Assembly (NCBI GenBank): GCA_025464915.1
Contig: JAODNF010000325.1
Coordinates: 1-6,187, forward strand
DNA from: Frankiales bacterium
Lineage (GTDB): Bacteria; Actinomycetota; Actinomycetes; Mycobacteriales; SCTD01
Length of the DNA: 6,187 nt
Direction: 5' to 3'
Below the pieces are notes generated by a model. It did not search any database. It saw only the letters and a list, made by a program, of their open reading frames with translations, and had not been told where the DNA came from. Below are positions 5,149 to 6,187 of the stretch, piece after piece. The stretch's first letter is position 1. Every line of letters begins with the position of its first letter. The position numbers and the translations under genes were made by a program.

Positions 5149-5952
5149 ATGAGCTTCGCCCTCTCCAACGACGTGTCCATCCCGCGCCTCGGGTTCGGCA
5201 CCTGGCAGATCCCCGACGGCGAGGCGGCGTACGAGGTGGTCACGGAGGCCCTCCGGCTCGGGTACCGCCACATCGACACGGCGCGCGCCTACGGCAACGA
5301 GGAGAGCGTCGGTCGCGCTGTCCGCGACAGCGGCATTGCACGCGAGGAGGTCTTCGTGACGACGAAGCTGCCCGCAGAGGTCAAGTCGCACGCGCTCGCG
5401 GTGGAGGCGTTCGAGGGGTCGTCGAAGGCGTTGGACCTCGGCTGGATCGACCTCTACCTGATCCACGCGCCGTGGCCGTGGACCGAGATCGGCAAGGACC
5501 ACCGCGCCGGCAACATCGAGGTCTGGAAGGCGATGGAGGGCTTCTACGCGTCGGGGGCGACGCGCTCGATCGGGGTCTCGAACTTCAACGTGAAGGACCT
5601 CGAGTCGCTGCGCTCCGATACGGACGTGACGCCGCACGCCAACCAGATCATGTGGTTCGTCGGGAACCGGCAGGCCGAGACGACGGAGTACTGCCAGGCG
5701 GAGGGGATCCTCGTCGAGGGCTACTCGCCGCTGGCCACCGGCCGCATCCTGCAGAACCCGGAGGTGCAGGGCATGGCGGACAGGTACGGCAAGACCGTCG
5801 CTCAGCTCTGCATCCGCTACCTGCTCGAGCACGACGTGCTGCCGCTGCCGAAGTCGACGACGCCGAGCCGCATCGCGGAGAACGCCGACGTCGACTGGCA
5901 GCTGGACGCGGCGGACGTCGCCTACCTGGACGGGCTCGCCAACACGGTCTGA
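5149..5952 (+). CDS. Aldo/keto reductase (AKR superfamily)
   Basis: A 267-residue NADPH-type oxidoreductase of normal length with a complete (beta/alpha)8 set of motifs. The N-terminal signature RLGFGTWQIPDG is at 13-24. The catalytic tetrad is intact: D43 and Y48 in HIDTARAYGNE, K73 in VTTKLP, and H106 in LYLIHAPWPW. GVSNFN marks the next strand, and PLPKSTTPSRIAEN near the C-terminus is the cofactor phosphate and ribose-binding segment, indicating NAD(P)H-dependent carbonyl reduction in the cytoplasm. Where many members have NQIE-x-HP, this protein has NQIMWFVGNRQAETTEYC, a variant branch that should affect the substrate pocket. It resembles the 2,5-diketo-gluconate reductase-like group only in general, so I give no substrate. 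Third-position GC is about 97%. ATG 5149 is the first start after the promoter. Its stop is three bases from the stop of the convergent peptidase. Confidence 0.93.
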   Translation: MSFALSNDVSIPRLGFGTWQIPDGEAAYEVVTEALRLGYRHIDTARAYGNEESVGRAVRDSGIAREEVFVTTKLPAEVKSHALAVEAFEGSSKALDLGWIDLYLIHAPWPWTEIGKDHRAGNIEVWKAMEGFYASGATRSIGVSNFNVKDLESLRSDTDVTPHANQIMWFVGNRQAETTEYCQAEGILVEGYSPLATGRILQNPEVQGMADRYGKTVAQLCIRYLLEHDVLPLPKSTTPSRIAENADVDWQLDAADVAYLDGLANTV

Positions 5953-5955
5953 CCG

Positions 5956-6174
5956 CTAGTAGGACGTGCCGAACTCCCAGTGCCACGGCTCGGGCCGGCT
6001 GCCACCGGGGCGGGCCCAGTCGGGATGGCGCCAGCCGAACCGGCTGGCGTTGGCGACCATCCAGTTGTAGGCGGGGGAGTAGGTGTCCTCGACGCCGCCG
6101 CAGAAGTCGACGGCCTGGCCCCAGCCGTGGTTGCTGGTGCCGGGGACCGCGGCCAGACCGGGCTTCTCCTGGTA
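5956..6174 (-). CDS. M15-family D-Ala-D-Ala carboxypeptidase (VanY type), C-terminal fragment
   Basis: The minus strand from 6174 to a TAG at 5956-5958 encodes 72 residues beginning YQEKPGLAAVPGTSNHGWGQ. The M15B zinc-peptidase motifs are clear: SNHGWGQAVD supplies the histidine and aspartate zinc ligands (HxxxxxxD), and EPWHWEF near the C-terminus supplies the catalytic glutamate and third zinc ligand (ExxH). CGGVEDTYSPAYNWMVANASRFGW between them is typical of actinobacterial members. Such enzymes trim the terminal D-alanine of peptidoglycan stem peptides outside the membrane, usually with an N-terminal secretion signal or linker domain, which here is missing because the sequence ends. The frame cannot be followed past 6174 because the remaining bases are adapter. 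The truncation is therefore technical and says nothing about the living gene. The fragment was not delimited by a start codon, which is why it is easily missed. Confidence 0.9.
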   Translation of the reverse strand, partial: YQEKPGLAAVPGTSNHGWGQAVDFCGGVEDTYSPAYNWMVANASRFGWRHPDWARPGGSRPEPWHWEFGTSY

Positions 6175-6187
6175 AGATCGGAAGAGC
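6175..6187 (+). other. Residual Illumina adapter sequence at the contig end
   Basis: The final 13 bases are AGATCGGAAGAGC, identical to the stem shared by both Illumina TruSeq-type adapters. It sits exactly at the end, is less GC-rich than its surroundings, and breaks the M15 peptidase frame. It is not part of the genome; the biological sequence ends at or before 6174. Confidence 0.97.

Noticed and set aside
4891..5832. A 313-residue minus-strand frame opposite the aldo/keto reductase
   Set aside because: Composition is arginine-rich and motif-free; the plus strand encodes a complete aldo/keto reductase. In its last ~240 bases a different minus frame gives the protein-like sequence reported at 4860-5126.
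1..6187. A defence, mobile or biosynthetic system
   Set aside because: No transposase, integrase, nuclease, toxin-antitoxin pair, CRISPR repeats or multi-gene operon is visible; the genes are single units of mixed function with frequent strand changes.

Overview
This is a very GC-rich window whose confident genes almost all end codons in G or C (my hand count of third positions: about 97% in the aldo/keto reductase, 93% in the SnoaL-like gene). Together with LuxR-type and PAS-GGDEF-EAL regulators, an F420-free general redox set, and several genes that look leaderless, this points to an actinomycete (Actinomycetota). I cannot name a genus. The last 13 bases are exactly the common Illumina adapter stem, so the right edge is a sequencing or assembly edge and this is probably a draft contig.

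Layout, left to right. (1) Positions 2-286, plus strand: the C-terminal LuxR-type DNA-binding domain of a regulator whose start lies outside the window. (2) 374-646, plus: a 90-residue DUF4242 (SCO4226-like) protein with the clearest ribosome binding site in the window. (3) 694-2541, plus: a PAS-GGDEF-EAL cyclic-di-GMP protein with both catalytic motifs and the inhibitory site intact, behind a possible sigma-28 (FliA/WhiG)-type promoter. (4) 2543-3370, minus: an epoxide-hydrolase-type alpha/beta hydrolase, end to end with the GGDEF-EAL gene with one base between stop codons. (5) 3625-4158, plus: a SnoaL-like/NTF2-fold protein, divergent from the hydrolase. (6) 4203-4796, minus: a 197-residue protein I do not recognise. 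(7) 4860-5126, minus: a coding-like stretch with no usable start codon, where ATC sits where ATG would be expected. (8) 5149-5952, plus: an aldo/keto reductase. (9) 5956-6174, minus: the C-terminal end of an M15 (VanY-type) D-Ala-D-Ala carboxypeptidase, cut by the adapter.

The genes mostly look like independent single-gene units with frequent strand switches, not an operon or a defence or mobile system. Plausible links are only local: regulators cluster on the left (LuxR, c-di-GMP), small-molecule enzymes in the middle and right (epoxide hydrolase, SnoaL-like, aldo/keto reductase). The most unusual stretch is about 4203-5126, where two neighbouring minus-strand reading frames have clearly lower third-position GC (about 82-84%) than the genes around them, and one appears to have lost its start codon. 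I see no tRNA, rRNA, CRISPR array, insertion sequence or transposase.
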